Assembly (NCBI RefSeq): GCF_000003815.2
Contig: NC_049994.1
Location: 17,291,476-17,355,475 of the forward strand
Origin: Branchiostoma floridae
Taxonomy: Eukaryota > Chordata > Leptocardii > Amphioxiformes > Branchiostomatidae
Direction of reading: 5' to 3'
Length of the DNA stretch: 64,000 bases
In this document: positions 12,381 through 25,200 of the stretch, one piece after another
Layout: each line of letters opens with the position of its first letter
Position numbering within the stretch: position 1 is the first letter of the stretch
Notes under the pieces: model-generated
What the model was told of the DNA's origin: nothing
The model's input: the letters and a program-made list of their open reading frames with translations, nothing else
Databases searched by the model: none
Translations under genes and position numbers: made by a program

Positions 12381-13020
12381 GGTTGTAAATCGAGGGAACA
12401 GGAGCCAAAAATGTCCAAATTTTGTCAAAAAATGGCCATAAAGTCGCAAAATTAAGCATTTTCTTGTACCGTATGGGAAAACTTTTATTGAATTTATGTG
12501 CATATAATTGAAGGGCACTTTTATACCAAATTTCAGATCATATGGTTGTAAAACGAGGCTACAGGAGCCAAAAATGTCCTTTTTTGGTCAAAAAATGGCC
12601 AAAAATCGCAAAATTAAGTATTTTGTTGTACCGTATGGGAAAACCTTTACTAAATTTATGTGCACATAATTGAAGGGCACTTTTATACCAAATTTCAGAT
12701 CATTTGGTTGTAAAACGAGGCTACAGGAGCCAAAAATGTCCTTTTTTGGTAAAAAAATGGCCAAAAATCGCAAAATTAAGCATTTAATTGCACCGTATGC
12801 CAAAACTGTTATTGAATCTAGGTGAGCATATGATCAAGGCACCTCTGTACCAAATTTCATGTCATTCGGCTGTAATACCAGGGTACAGGAGCCCGAAATA
12901 TACATACAAATTTACAAAAACCTCAATAAAATCATTTTAAAGGCAGATATGAAAAAATGAAAAAAAACACCTGGGGGTATTGGCTTACTCTACCTTTGTG
13001 CCAAATTTCAAGTCAATCGG
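12381..13020. repeat. Tandem repeat, period about 162 bp, about four copies
   Basis: The phrase GGTTGTAAA and its variants recur at 12381, 12544, 12706 and 12868, with a decayed trace at 13018, so the period is 162-163 bases. Each unit contains an ACAGGAGCCAAAAATGTCC-like core, CCGTATGGGAAAAC and TACCAAATTTCAGATCAT. The array forms the right half of the transposon at 11641-13151. Confidence 0.85.
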
Positions 13021-13241
13021 TTAAAAAATGGCGGAGTTGATTCGATTTGAAGATTTGACAGGAGAAAGAAAGAAAGAAAGAAACATTACGAATACAATAT
13101 ATTTCACCATGCCTATGGTATGGCTGAAATATAAATACTTGTCCAACCCTGTGGTCTATTTTTACATGTGACTACAGTACAGCGCCTGAAAGCTTTGATT
13201 GTTTCTGATCGTGCTGTTTGTTTCTCTTCCAGTTTTACTCA

Positions 13242-16200
13242 ATGGTCATGGAGGATGGAAGATGCCTCTTAGACGTGATAAAGTGAGTAACGCTGCCAGT
13301 ATGATCGTTCCTAAGATCGTTCAATATCAGTTTTTGTTCTTTCAAACCCCCTTCCAGAAAAAAAGGTTTCAACCTTACTGGAAATCGTACAAAGCAGCGA
13401 GAAAACATGCCATATGATATATTGCAAATATCCAAAAATGGAAACTGATGTCATAGAGTCAAAGAATAAGATGTGTAAGGACATGAAGAATGTATTGTTT
13501 GGTGGTATACATGTAATATTCTGTGTGTTTATTCAGTTGTTCAACCTTCCTGGCCACTTAGATTTCAAAAGGCAACTTTTTTTCTTCTTTGTAAGCTCGT
13601 ATCAGTTTTTGGGTTTCCAGAGAATACCATCCATATGATTAAGTCAACATGGCCTGATGATCATGGCCTTTAAGTTAACTAACAATGTGTTGGTATAGAA
13701 GTTCCCATTGTTGTTTTTATGTTTCATAAGGTATGGACGTGGGACAAATCATTGTAACTACTTGAGTCTTTTCATCCTCTTCTCTGCCGCCTCTGTGTGA
13801 TAAAGATTAAATGATGATTTGTTTGACGTTGTATGTTCACTTCTGTGCCCTTGACAGTGACCCCCAAGCCCTGAACGAGTTTATGCAGAATGACGACCTC
13901 AGCGGAAATGGACAGGTAGGGTTCTACGTTTACATTGCCATGACAACCGGGGCACTCGCTTTTTTAAAACTTAAAAGTAGCAATACCCAAGAGATTTATA
14001 CGAGTTGACAATACATATAATTTGAATTGAAATCATCTACAGTTTCAACATTTCTCGATTTATCATGACTAGACATTCAAGAACATTTTCGAAGTAGCTT
14101 TAAGTTGTTTTTAGAATCTTAACATTAAAATTGTCAAGATTATATACTAATCTGTAGCTCACAGCTATATTGTACTAACAAAATTTGGATCTCATACTGT
14201 CGATCATGTTGACAACGTGTGCGAGCAAACATGCATACGTACGTTTTTTTGTTCATTTCTGTGTTATAAAGGCCCTTATCTAAAAATAATACTCTGATGC
14301 ATTGTGAGATTTAATGACCAATCTAACAGGAAAAAGTCTAGCCTGGATGCCAGACTGTTTCCAGGGCATACACAGTCCAGCTCCTCGGCTCCAGGGCCAA
14401 CATGCCCCCAAGAAAATGTTACCACAGACACCCAGAAGTTAGGCCACAGCCCAGGAGTGTCTATTGTAAAATATCCTTGGGGACTTGTTGGTCTTGGCAC
14501 TGTGTAGCTTGCCTGTGTAGGCCCTGGAAACAGTCTGGCATCCAGGCTGACTTATTAAAAATAAAAGTTAAACCCCCCTCTACAATCTTTTCTATTTTTT
14601 GTTTTAGAGAGAAGTCTTCTGAATACTGGGTGAGTTGTAGTGGGTATGGTTAATACTGGTACTGCGTGGAGTTGGTTTGAGTTTACTTAGAAGGTCTTCT
14701 GTAGCTTGTCTGACTCTTCTGTTGGTTGCACTGATTAGAAGCATAGAAGCAACTTCTGAGTTGAGTGGAATCCCTAGGAATAAGCTCCTGGATATTGACT
14801 TTTTTCGTCAAGCAACATCTATTGTAGATGAAACAATCTCTTTTTGTAAGTGCATGGTAGAACTGAACTTCAAACTTGAAGACTGTTTTCAGTACCCGGA
14901 ACAACTCACAGTATTTTGTTCTCCTGTCTTCACTGCTATACTTTTGACTGGCATTCACTGACTTAGTTTTGTACTAATCTTTTTACTCTTAGGTCACACC
15001 AATTGAATTTGTTGGTTCCCAGATTTGTAAACTGAAAAGTTAAAAAGTTAAACCCTTCCCGCGCCAAGATGGCGCATAGGGTGGTGCCCATCTCTGTTTC
15101 ATTAGCCTTGGGCCACACACAACGCAATCACAACAGCAGGTGGCTAGTCCACTGGCAGTGGTGTGTGTTCAACTTCCATACTGTTTCCCGAATGCTGAGT
15201 GCTAAGCAGAGGAAGCAGCATGTACCATTTTTAAAGTCTTTGTAAACTGAAAGGCTAACTTGAAAACAGAGTCTGAGGACTCAGTCTGTACTTTGGTACA
15301 CACAGTTTCAGTGAGCGAATACAATCAGAAGCAGGGTTGTAGCCAGGCTTTTAGCCAGACATGCGTCAAGAATAACAAGAAATTTGATGCCCCTGGACGC
15401 CCTTACACTAGGAGAAAATCGTCTGACAGGCATGAAATTCTGATTGACCAGGGATGCTACCAGGTCATCTGTGGTCACAGGTATTTTTGCCTCTTGGGAT
15501 ACCTCAGAATGCACTTTTTTTTACTTAAAATCATCAAAAACTCTGCACCATGGAAGGTGGATGCCACCGGACCCCCTACAATAGCTACTTAGGGACTCAC
15601 CAATAAGTTTGGACTCCCTTTTATAAAATCCTAGCTAAAAGCCTGGTTGTAGCCAGGGTGAAATCATTTTCAGTCCCCTCGATTTTGAATGGAAATCCTT
15701 TCAACTGCCGAAAGTGGAGAAGTCACACGACTTTGCTAGGGGGGTCCAGGGTCCCAGACCATCTGCAACACTATGCATTTTGAGGTGTAAATTTTACTGG
15801 TAGACCTAAAGCTGTTCAATGGCATCTGTTTTGGTGAAGAATTACACAAGGTTTTCACTTTTTTATATCTTAACATATCAATTTTTGTCCGTCACAGAGG
15901 ACGGAATATGCAATTTTTTCCGTCCCCAGCTGCAAAATTCCGTCAAAGGATGGAAGGACGGATGCTGGCTACAACCCTGATCAGAAGCCATGATATTCGT
16001 GCACATGAATGTTTGAAGAAGTTTTCCTCCCAGCCCTCTGTTTTCATGTGTGGGCCTCTCTCTTGCTAATTTTATACTTAAAGATGTCTCAGAACCAATG
16101 AAATTGGATGGTGTGGCCATAGCATGTTTATCATATTAGCACAGAAAATAAGTTTCCCTTTAGATCACACCGTTCTCTATTTACCACAGGTGCAGGAAGC

Positions 16201-19200
16201 GAATACCGTGGGGGGAACACAGCACACTTTTGTGGCAAGTCCAGTCCAAAACAGTAACCAGTCCACCAATGAGAGCCAAGGAAATGTCGTCATGGCCACC
16301 TCATACGGCCACCTGGTGCAGAAAACGACGCAGAGCATCACTCCGCACCAGGGACAGAATGTACTACAGCTTGCCACAGGCCAGGCCTTTGGTAGCGGCG
16401 CCACCATGCAGCCCTTCCGGGTACCGCAGGGAGCGGTGCTGAGCCAGGGCAATGTGGTGGTGCAGCCGGGCAGCTTCGTGCAGGGGGCGGTCTCCAATGG
16501 GAGTTCCGGGTCACAGGTCACGCCCGCCCCCAACAGAACACTGCAGCCCCAGTTTAGCTCGCTTGCCAGAACTCAAATTGTGCAACAAAACACACCGCAA
16601 CAGAGACATGCTGCCGCACAACAGCCCTCGAGTTTTCAGGCAGCGTTTGAGAAAGCCATGCTGGCAAATAAGACCAAGAGCAGACAGCCACAATCGCAGC
16701 AAGCTGTTGCCCAGCAACCGAATTTGAACCCACCAATCCTGCAGCAGAACAGCCCACAGCAAGTTTTGCAGCAGCCAATCAGCCAACAGCATCTGCAGCA
16801 GGCTTTTTCCCAGCAGCCCTTGGGGCAGAACATTTCCCAGCAGCCCTTGGGGCAGAACATTTCCCAGCAGCCTGTGCAGCAGAATATTTCCCAGCAGTCT
16901 GTGCAGCAGAATATTTCCCAGCAGTCTGGTGTGGTTCAAACTATGAATTCTGGGAGTTTGCAGCAGAACGTTGTTGGGCAGGGTGGCACAAAAACTATTT
17001 CCTCGCTTCAGGTAAGGACATTGAAAGTTGATTGCTTTTTACAGAGTGATACAGCAGATTGATATAATGCACATTCTTGATCCTTGATCCATGATGGGGA
17101 AAAGGCTTGGATGAAATTGACATTGTTTTGTTATTGAGAGTTTTTTCAACATGTTTTGGTACCACAAATTTTTGTTAGCATTTAATGAGGGTCACACTGA
17201 TGCGTACCATAGACCTGCTTGGAAAGTCCTTGTAAAATAATTAGGCCTGTTTTGATGCAATATTTGTACTTACTTTTCAACAGCTTCATAAGAATTTTAA
17301 GTGTCTTTGCTTTTGCAATTAACTTGGTCATTCTTCCTCTTTCGGACTGAATGTATCTTGCATAGTTATCTCTGTGATAAGGTAGTATGCCTAACTTGTT
17401 TCATTCCTAGATTCTAACAGTAAAGGTACAGAGTTTTTTTAAGTTGAAGCTGATTTTGAAATATTTTCGTCCCTTCTCAGGCGTTGCACAACTTGAACAT
17501 CGTCTCCCACCCGTCTGTCCAGTCTAGCAGCATCTCCATGGCGATGCCGACTGTTTCCACGGCAACGGTCGCATCCGCCGGGCCGCGCACGGTCCACATC
17601 CAGCCCAAACCGCCCGTGGCGATATCCCCGAAACTGTTGCCCGCGTCCTCGCGACCGCTCGTAAACATCAGTCCGAAGACTTCTCTCCCCGGATCACAGA
17701 CAGTGCTGCTTCAGGGGGCGAACGCTCAGGGAGTCGCGCCCAACATCAACATCGCTAACCTGGTGACCTTGCCGGGACTCCGGGCACCGCAGGGGGTCTT
17801 AGTCCAGGCGCAGTCTCTCGCGCAGCGGATAAGCAATGTGCAGAGAGTACCGATCACCACGACAACGCAGGCAAACGTCACACCGCCGCCACAACAACAA
17901 CAACAACAGCAGACCGCAAGCCCGCAGACAAACATTCTGTTACAAGCCGCTCAGCAGAGTAATCTGATGCCATCAGGGCCGGTTCAGAACGTCATGCCGA
18001 CGAATAGTGGCGTTCCGCAGAGTAACGTGCTTCAGCAACATGGCGTAACGCTAGTACAGCGAGCGTCTCCGGGCGTGGCCAGCATGCCCCAGCAACAGCA
18101 GTCCTCTGTTCCAGTGCAGATCGCACCACAGGCGGGAAACCTGCAGGGCCAGGCTCCCGTCTACATCACCTCACAGTCGTCTCCTTCTAACTTACAACCC
18201 GCGCAAGCACAGCAGCTCAGACCTGTCACATCCCAACAACAACAACAACAACAACAGCAGCCGAGTAGTAACACGAGCAGAACGAACCTCGCAGCGCTGT
18301 CCATCGCACAGCAGATCCAAGACCAGGCCGCAGCACAGAGCCGGAGCGGACAGGTGATTATGTTGTTGGCATGGAATCCCAATTAGTGGATCGAATTTAT
18401 AGTGTTGTGATGAAATATTTACAAGTATCCTTTTTGATATTAGAAGAATCCACATATATTGTAAATACCCAAATTGTTGGATTTCTCTTCTCGTGCAATA
18501 TTGACATGCAATATTTTAAACTGCAATATTGGTAGCCATCATTTACTGTATTAAGTTTTAATCTTATTCTAAATAACAGAATACAGTAATTCTTCACTTT
18601 TCAACCCTTTTATACTGTGTTGTAGTGCGTATATAATGATATCCATGTAAATGATCACTGCAATTCAGTCCTATGACTGCAAGAGTGATATTTTGTTTGT
18701 GATATCAATGTCAAATTAACCATTCATCAATCACAGGCTGCCATCATCCCACAAAACCTTCTTCAGAAGGGCGCGAAAATCCTGCCGGCGAACGTGGCAC
18801 AGCAGCTGCTGCAGCAGCGAAAGCTGTCAGACCAACCACAGGGCGGCGCGGCGAGTCCGCAGATTGTCGCAGTCAACACTTCTCAGCCTGCCTCCACCGT
18901 TACCACGGTTACAATGACAACAGTTCAGACGACGGCGGTCCAGCACTCTGTGACAACAACGTCATCTCAGCCGCAGGTAAATACAACACGTTAAACTGTC
19001 CTCAGATAGTTTCTAATTAATGACTCTTTTTACACAGCCATTGCTTTATTCTCACCGACGTTTCGGTGACCGTCTGTCACCTTCTTCAGGGCAATGAAGA
19101 AGATGACAGACTCTTTATACACGTTTAAGCTGTGTACCTAAACAACTTTCAGGTACAGTTTCAAGTACAGGTACAGATATAGATAGGTGTATTTAGGCAC

Positions 19201-22200
19201 ACAGCTCGATAACAGTAACACTTACTTCAAGTAGTACTTGTACCTATATAATACCTACCTGTAAAGTTGTAATTGATCTATTCAGGGTCTCACTTTAGGA
19301 GCTCTGGTCAAGCCAGTTAGATAAGTTGTTTCGCTGATTTGAAAAAAACAAAACTGTTCAACTAGAATACCAACAGGCAGAGGCAGAAGTCTATACCTTA
19401 GTTCAGTTTCAGGGAGGGAGTATACTCAGATTGTTCTTCCCATTCCTTTGTTTTCACAGCAAAATTTTTCACTTCAGACTGTACATAAACCAAGGAAAAT
19501 TCCCTAATGAACATTGTGATTATGATGCTGATTAGGTTTTGGTGATTATGATGATGACAGGTTTTGGTGACGACGGGCGCGGGAGGGCAGCCCAGACTGA
19601 TCGTGACCCTGCCCCAGCAGCCACTGCCTCCCCAGTTCCAACAGAGAGAGGAGAAGAACATGCAGCTTTATCAGCAGGCACTCCGGATACAGAAGGAAAG
19701 GCAGCTACAGCCAGGAGTGTCAGCCTCAGGACAGGTTTGTTTGTTTGTTTGTTTGCTATATCAGCAGGCACTCCGGATACAGAAGGAAAGGCAGCTACAG
19801 CCTGGAGTGTCAGCCTCAGGACAGGTACTACTACTAGTCTAGTATTATCATCTTGGTATTAGGTTTTAACTTAAGTGCGCCCTGTTGAGAGACACAGTGT
19901 TTTGTACAAAGATACTCTAGATGTTGAAATGTTTGTGGTGTTTTAACATTTAACATTCGCAGTTTTCATGGTGACTTATTGACTGGGAACTTAAAGCAGC
20001 GGCAAAAATGCTTCTATTGCCTTCTGCCTGCCCACCGTCTTGTTTCAAACTTGACTTAAAACCATTACAAACTTTGCATTTACAGTAGCCTCATCATAGC
20101 TTCTTACATTCAGAATGTTTTTGTTACATTATTTGTCCAAGAAAAGATTCTTTTCTTTTTTGAGGGTAAAGAGACATTGTTGTTTGCTTCCACAGATGGC
20201 AGGTACGACCATCGTGACCACACAGGTGCAGTCTGGCCAGCAGCAGGGCCTGTTGGTTCAGCAGCAAGGCATGATGGGACTGCAGCAAGGCATGATGGGA
20301 CAGCAGGTAACGTCTGCTGGGAGCCAACAAACCATTCAGCTGAGCACGGCAGGTCAAGGGTCAGCAGGGCAGAATTTCATGGGACAGCAGGTACTGTCTG
20401 GTGTGGTGCAGCAGCATGGCATTATGGGGCAGCAACAGGGCATTGTGGGTCAACAGCAGGGCATTGTGGGTCAACAGCAGGGAATTGTGGGACAGCAGCA
20501 GGGAATTGGTGGCCAGGTGCAACAAAGCATTGTGGGCCAGCAGCAGGGCATTGGTGGCCAGTTGCAGCAAAGTATTATGGGACAGCAGCAACAAGGTGTC
20601 ATGAACCAACAGCTGCAAGGCATTATGGGACAGCAGCAGCAAAGCATGGTGGGTCAACAACAGCAGCAAGGCACTATGGGTCAGCAGCAAGGCACTATGG
20701 GTCAGCAGCAAGGCACTATGGGTCAGCAACAGCAGGGAATGGTGGTGCAGCAGACGCAAAGAATGCTGGGTCAGCAACAGCAGGGCATTATGGGTCAGCA
20801 GCAGCAAGGCATCTTGGGTCAGCAGCAGCAAACTATTGTGGGCCAGCAGCAGCAAGGCATTATGGGTCAGCAGCAGCAGGGCATTGTGGGCCAGCAACAG
20901 CAGCTAAACCTTGCGACCCCTCCCCAGGTGACCTCCGGCCAGCCGTCCCCGGCAAAACCCGTGGCGCCGCGGGCGATTGCTGTCAGCAGCCCGCAGCAGC
21001 CCATCGTCACACGGGCGGCCGCGGGGCAGACACAGGGCAGCGCTCAGGTAGGTTCCAATAAGCATGGTCATGGTCCCTACTGCACAGTTGCAGCAAGATG
21101 CATTGTGGTTGGTTAACATGTCAATAGTGAAGGCTGCTGTCTTGTATTACCCACAATGGATGCACATGCATAGTTGGAACCAATTCATTGTTTTTTTTTA
21201 CAATTTATACAGTCATGATAGTTTTATGCACCTAGTTCTGCAGAAATATCTACATGCACTGGTGCACCCACAATGAAAAATAAGATAGCTGCAGTTTTTG
21301 GTGCACAAAATTCAAAAGTGCACAAAAGAAAGTCATACATCCAGTATTTCAAGCCCTTTTTCATTATCATATTCTTGTTTCCTGACGAGATGCTTCCTAA
21401 GCCTTTTTGTCCGCCGCTGTTTCTACAGAACCCTACAGGAGTGACAGTTGTGAGGCAGCCGGTCACCTTGAATGTCCAACAGGGAAAACAGTTCATCACC
21501 CTAACCCTTCAACAACAACAGCACCTCGCAGCCATACAGGCTAAGGTACTTTCTCATCAATCAGTTCTGTGTATTTTTTTTTGCATTATTGGGTGGGCCA
21601 GGTACTCTCTCTTCGCAGTCGGGCTGAAATTACAATATGAATCAGGCTTTTAGCCAGGCAGGTAAAAAAATAGCACAAATTGTACACCCTTACACTGGGG
21701 AGCAGATCCTCTGACAAGCATGAAATTCTGATTGACCAGGGATGTTACAGGTCAAATGTGGCCTGTCTGACAGTAAATTTGCTTCATTCCCCCAAATTGC
21801 AACTCAAAATGTGGGAAATGGTGTTTCAGAGAGTTAGAAATTTAAAAATTTTCTAAGTGAGGATGTCCCCAGGCCCCCTTCAATACTCGCGCCTGCAGCG
21901 CTCGCCGAGCAGCAAGAAATTGGACACCCTTTAATAAAATTCTAGCAAGAAGCCTGATATGAATGGGTCAAGTCACAAGGGTCTGGAGCGGCTGCCTTTC
22001 TGCGCTTTTTCAGTGATGCCCCATGTGCAGTCTTAGGGCTGCAGGTTTTGGACTACTCAAAACAGGAAGGCTCCTAACTCTTTTCGATAAGTGTGGTGGG
22101 ATTTTTAACATGGTGCGGCTCCTCCATTTAACATCCTATTTGAGGGTTGTCCACGGCCAAAGTCTGGTTGGTGTGTCAGATCATGACAAATGGTAGAGTG

Positions 22201-25200
22201 GCTAAGCTAGCGGACTTGATTTTTGTGACACACATGTAGTTGTCTGTGATCATGGGGAATTGTGTTTTTTGTTGCATGTTACTCTTGCCTCCAGGAAGAA
22301 TGGTTGAAATTTTGACTGTTAAAACTTCCTTGTATTTTCCCCCTGCAGCTGAGGACGATAGTGACACCTGGCAAGCAGCTGTCCCCGCAGGAGAAACAGG
22401 TGGTTCAACAGCTGCAGGTGTTACAAAGCCGCATTCTTCAGCAAGCCAAGGCACAGACCCAGGCCCTAGCCCAGAATGCAGCAGGGCAGGCTAGCCTAGC
22501 GCAGGCTGCACAGAAGATGACTCCTATCGCCCAGAAGCCTGCGGCTCCGGCCTCCACACAGGCACAGGGACAAGGTAGTTTCTTCTGTAGATTTTTAGCC
22601 TCTACCTGTGGATTAGGTCGGTCAGTTTGTGGCCAATAGAACTCAAGGACTTATCTATACAATAGGGTGCATTTAGGAAAAAAGGAAATAGATTTTGAAA
22701 TAGTTCTGAATTCAGATGATGTTTCAACCAATGTAAAATAGTTGGAACATTGGAATATTACTACACAACATATAGTGAGCTATCAGTATCAGTCACATTA
22801 TTGTTTTTCAAAGTTGTGTTGAACTTATCTGAAAAGTGCAACCTTCTTGATTGACATGTGACAATTTTGATTGACATAGAGTGATTTGGTTGACAGGTAA
22901 CTATTCTGATTGTCATTTTAGTGTTTTGATTGACAGCCAAGGGTTTTGATATAGAGCAAAAGAGATCAGAGTGTTTTTATTGAAAGCTGACTGTTTTAGT
23001 TGACAGTTTATTGATTTGATTGACAGCTGACTATTTTGATTGACAGGCACGATCCAGCAGCAGCGCCAGCAGCTGAACGAGCTGCTGAAGACCCAGACTC
23101 AGGTCATCCGCACGACCCAGGGGTCAGGGGTCACCAGCGTTGTTTCGGGTTCCACCAGTGGAGCGACAGGGCAGCCCACTCTAGTCAAACTGCAGCCACA
23201 GGGGGCACAGGTGGGTTAGTGGTCAAGAACCTGTCGTGTTCAGGTTACCTGAGTGGCGCTTTATTGTAAGCTCCTCGCAATTCAGCCCCTGGCTGTGAAG
23301 AGAGAGTAGTTGGCCCGACCAATAACAAGCTGATAGGGAAGAAAGTACTTCTAGTAGTTTTACACGCTCAAAATCTTAAAAGGTGTGATGTCATAGTATA
23401 CGCTATACTGATTTTGTTTATGTTGAAGAATCTTCAACCCATTTTGAATTCATGAATTCTTGGTCAAGCTGCAACATCCGGTCGTCCTTGCGTGGTCTCC
23501 CATCCAAGAACTGACCGGGCTTCGCGTTGCTTTTCTTCAGAGATCAAGGGGATCGGGTGTGTCGACGCCCCACACGGCCATAGCTTTCAACCCAGTGTTA
23601 TACCAAATGGCATTGATTTAACCTCTGTGTCTCCCCTTCAGGGTCCTGCAGCAGTTATCCAGCTGACTCCGCAGCAGAAGGCGACCCTGCAGCAAATCCA
23701 GCAGCAGCTGAAGACTCTGTCCCCGCAGCAGCAACAGCAGTTCCTTAAACAACAGCAGCATCTTATCCTGCAGCTCAAGAACAGTAAGGTAGGGGGCTCT
23801 GTCACATATACGCTTCACACACACACACACTACACCGCAACAGCAATAGCAGTTCCTTAAACAGTAGCAGCATAATATCCTGCAGCTCAAGAACAGCAAG
23901 GTAGGGGGCGCTCATAAACAGACAGTATGCACACAGTACAGATATGGCAGATAGACACATGTTGTCATAGAGAAAAAGTACAGTGTTGAGGATCAAAAAC
24001 ATCACTACCTCATAGTTGTCAAGTCTTCCTGCAGCTCATGAACAGCAAGGCAGGGGGCACTGATAAACAGCCATTTGAGTGCTCCGATGAATACTAGCTG
24101 CTGCACGGAATATGTCATTAGTAGATGAGTAAGTCTTGTTGCAGTTCCAATAAAGATTGCTTGCCTTGAAGTCAAAAGCTCACCTAGACACTGAGGAAAC
24201 TTTCTTGTTCAAAGAAAACAATGAACAGTAGTATGGGTTTGTTGTTTTCCCCAGATTGCCACCAGTCCCAAACAACAGCCTGTGCAGGTCAGTGTTCTAA
24301 CCAGGATGATGTTTCTGTTGTTGTCCCCAGATCGCCATCAGTCCGGCTGCCCTCAGCGCTGCGAATGCGGGTACCGCGGCAACGGGCGTGGCAGGGCAGC
24401 AGCAGCTGGTCACTGTCCTCAAACAACAGCCTGTACAGGTAAAAATAAAGTATATTATCAGGCATCAAACATCTGCATGTAAGGGAACTAGAGCTGTGTA
24501 CCTAAACAATTTCAGGTACAGGTACAGGTACAGGTACACGGGTTTAGGTACAGGTCCGGACCTTCACCTGTACCTAAAAAAGTTTAACCAAGTATATGTA
24601 AGCCAAATATGTAGCTAACTGTCTTTTCTAGTGATAAATTGTCATCTTTTTATGGGGAATTACATATTTGAATCTCAAAACAATTTCTTTGCAAGTTTTC
24701 TTAAGTTTCAACTGCAAGATTATCACCATTGTCATTGTTGATTTGGGATTTACTTGTCCAGTAGTCTTAAAAAGTAGTGTTTAATAGTGATTTAGTTTGT
24801 TTAGGTACAGGTACAGGTACACAGATGTTTAGGTCCGGACCTGTACCTAAAATTTTTAGGTACGGTACAGGTACGGGTATTTAGGTACACAGCCCTAAAG
24901 GGAACCCAATACACCTATCAAAGGTGTTATTCCAGATTGTATTTCTCGGTACGGCCAAGAATATTCCTCGTGCTCCATACAATTTGCAGTGGTGTGCCTA
25001 AATTCTTGCTGGTGTGCCTAATTTTTCAGGGTCGGTAGCATAGTCAGTCTGGAGCCCAGCTATGACACCATTTTGAATTTCGCACTGTCATCGAATTACG
25101 TTACAAATGTCTTCCATGTTGTTGCTCGATTATTGAATAATGCTACCCTTTCTTGTTACACTTTCACTGAGTGATGTTACACCTTGACCAAAAGTTGTTA

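Larger units (their letters stand above)
11641..13151. mobile_element. Non-autonomous DNA transposon, CAGGGTTGGACAAGT ends
   Basis: The element starts CAGGGTTGGACAAGT at 11641 and ends with the exact inverse complement at 13137-13151. It is flanked on both sides by TGGTC (11636-11640 and 13152-13156), a possible 5-bp target duplication. The CAGGG terminus is hAT-like, but hAT elements normally leave 8 bp, so the superfamily is uncertain. It has no transposase. Inside are a 117-bp copy of the BICRA 5' region (11931-12047), a 162-bp tandem repeat (12381-13020) and a GAAA microsatellite near 13062. Confidence 0.75.

Noticed and set aside
14607-14629. Possible small BICRA exon between TTTTGTTTTAG and GTGAGT
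   Set aside because: Its length (20 or 22) is not a multiple of three and would break the phase 0 junction that fits 13915 to 16190 directly.
14677-14961. Open frames on both strands of about 90 codons
   Set aside because: No ATG in the plus frame, no splice context and no family resemblance; lies in repeat-rich intron DNA.
16511-16939. Minus-strand Leu-rich frames opposite BICRA, also at 20361-20897
   Set aside because: Antisense shadows of CAG-rich coding repeats; no signal peptide or splice logic of their own.
22186-22230. tRNA-like phrase GGTAGAGTGGCTAAGC
   Set aside because: No B box follows at a suitable distance.
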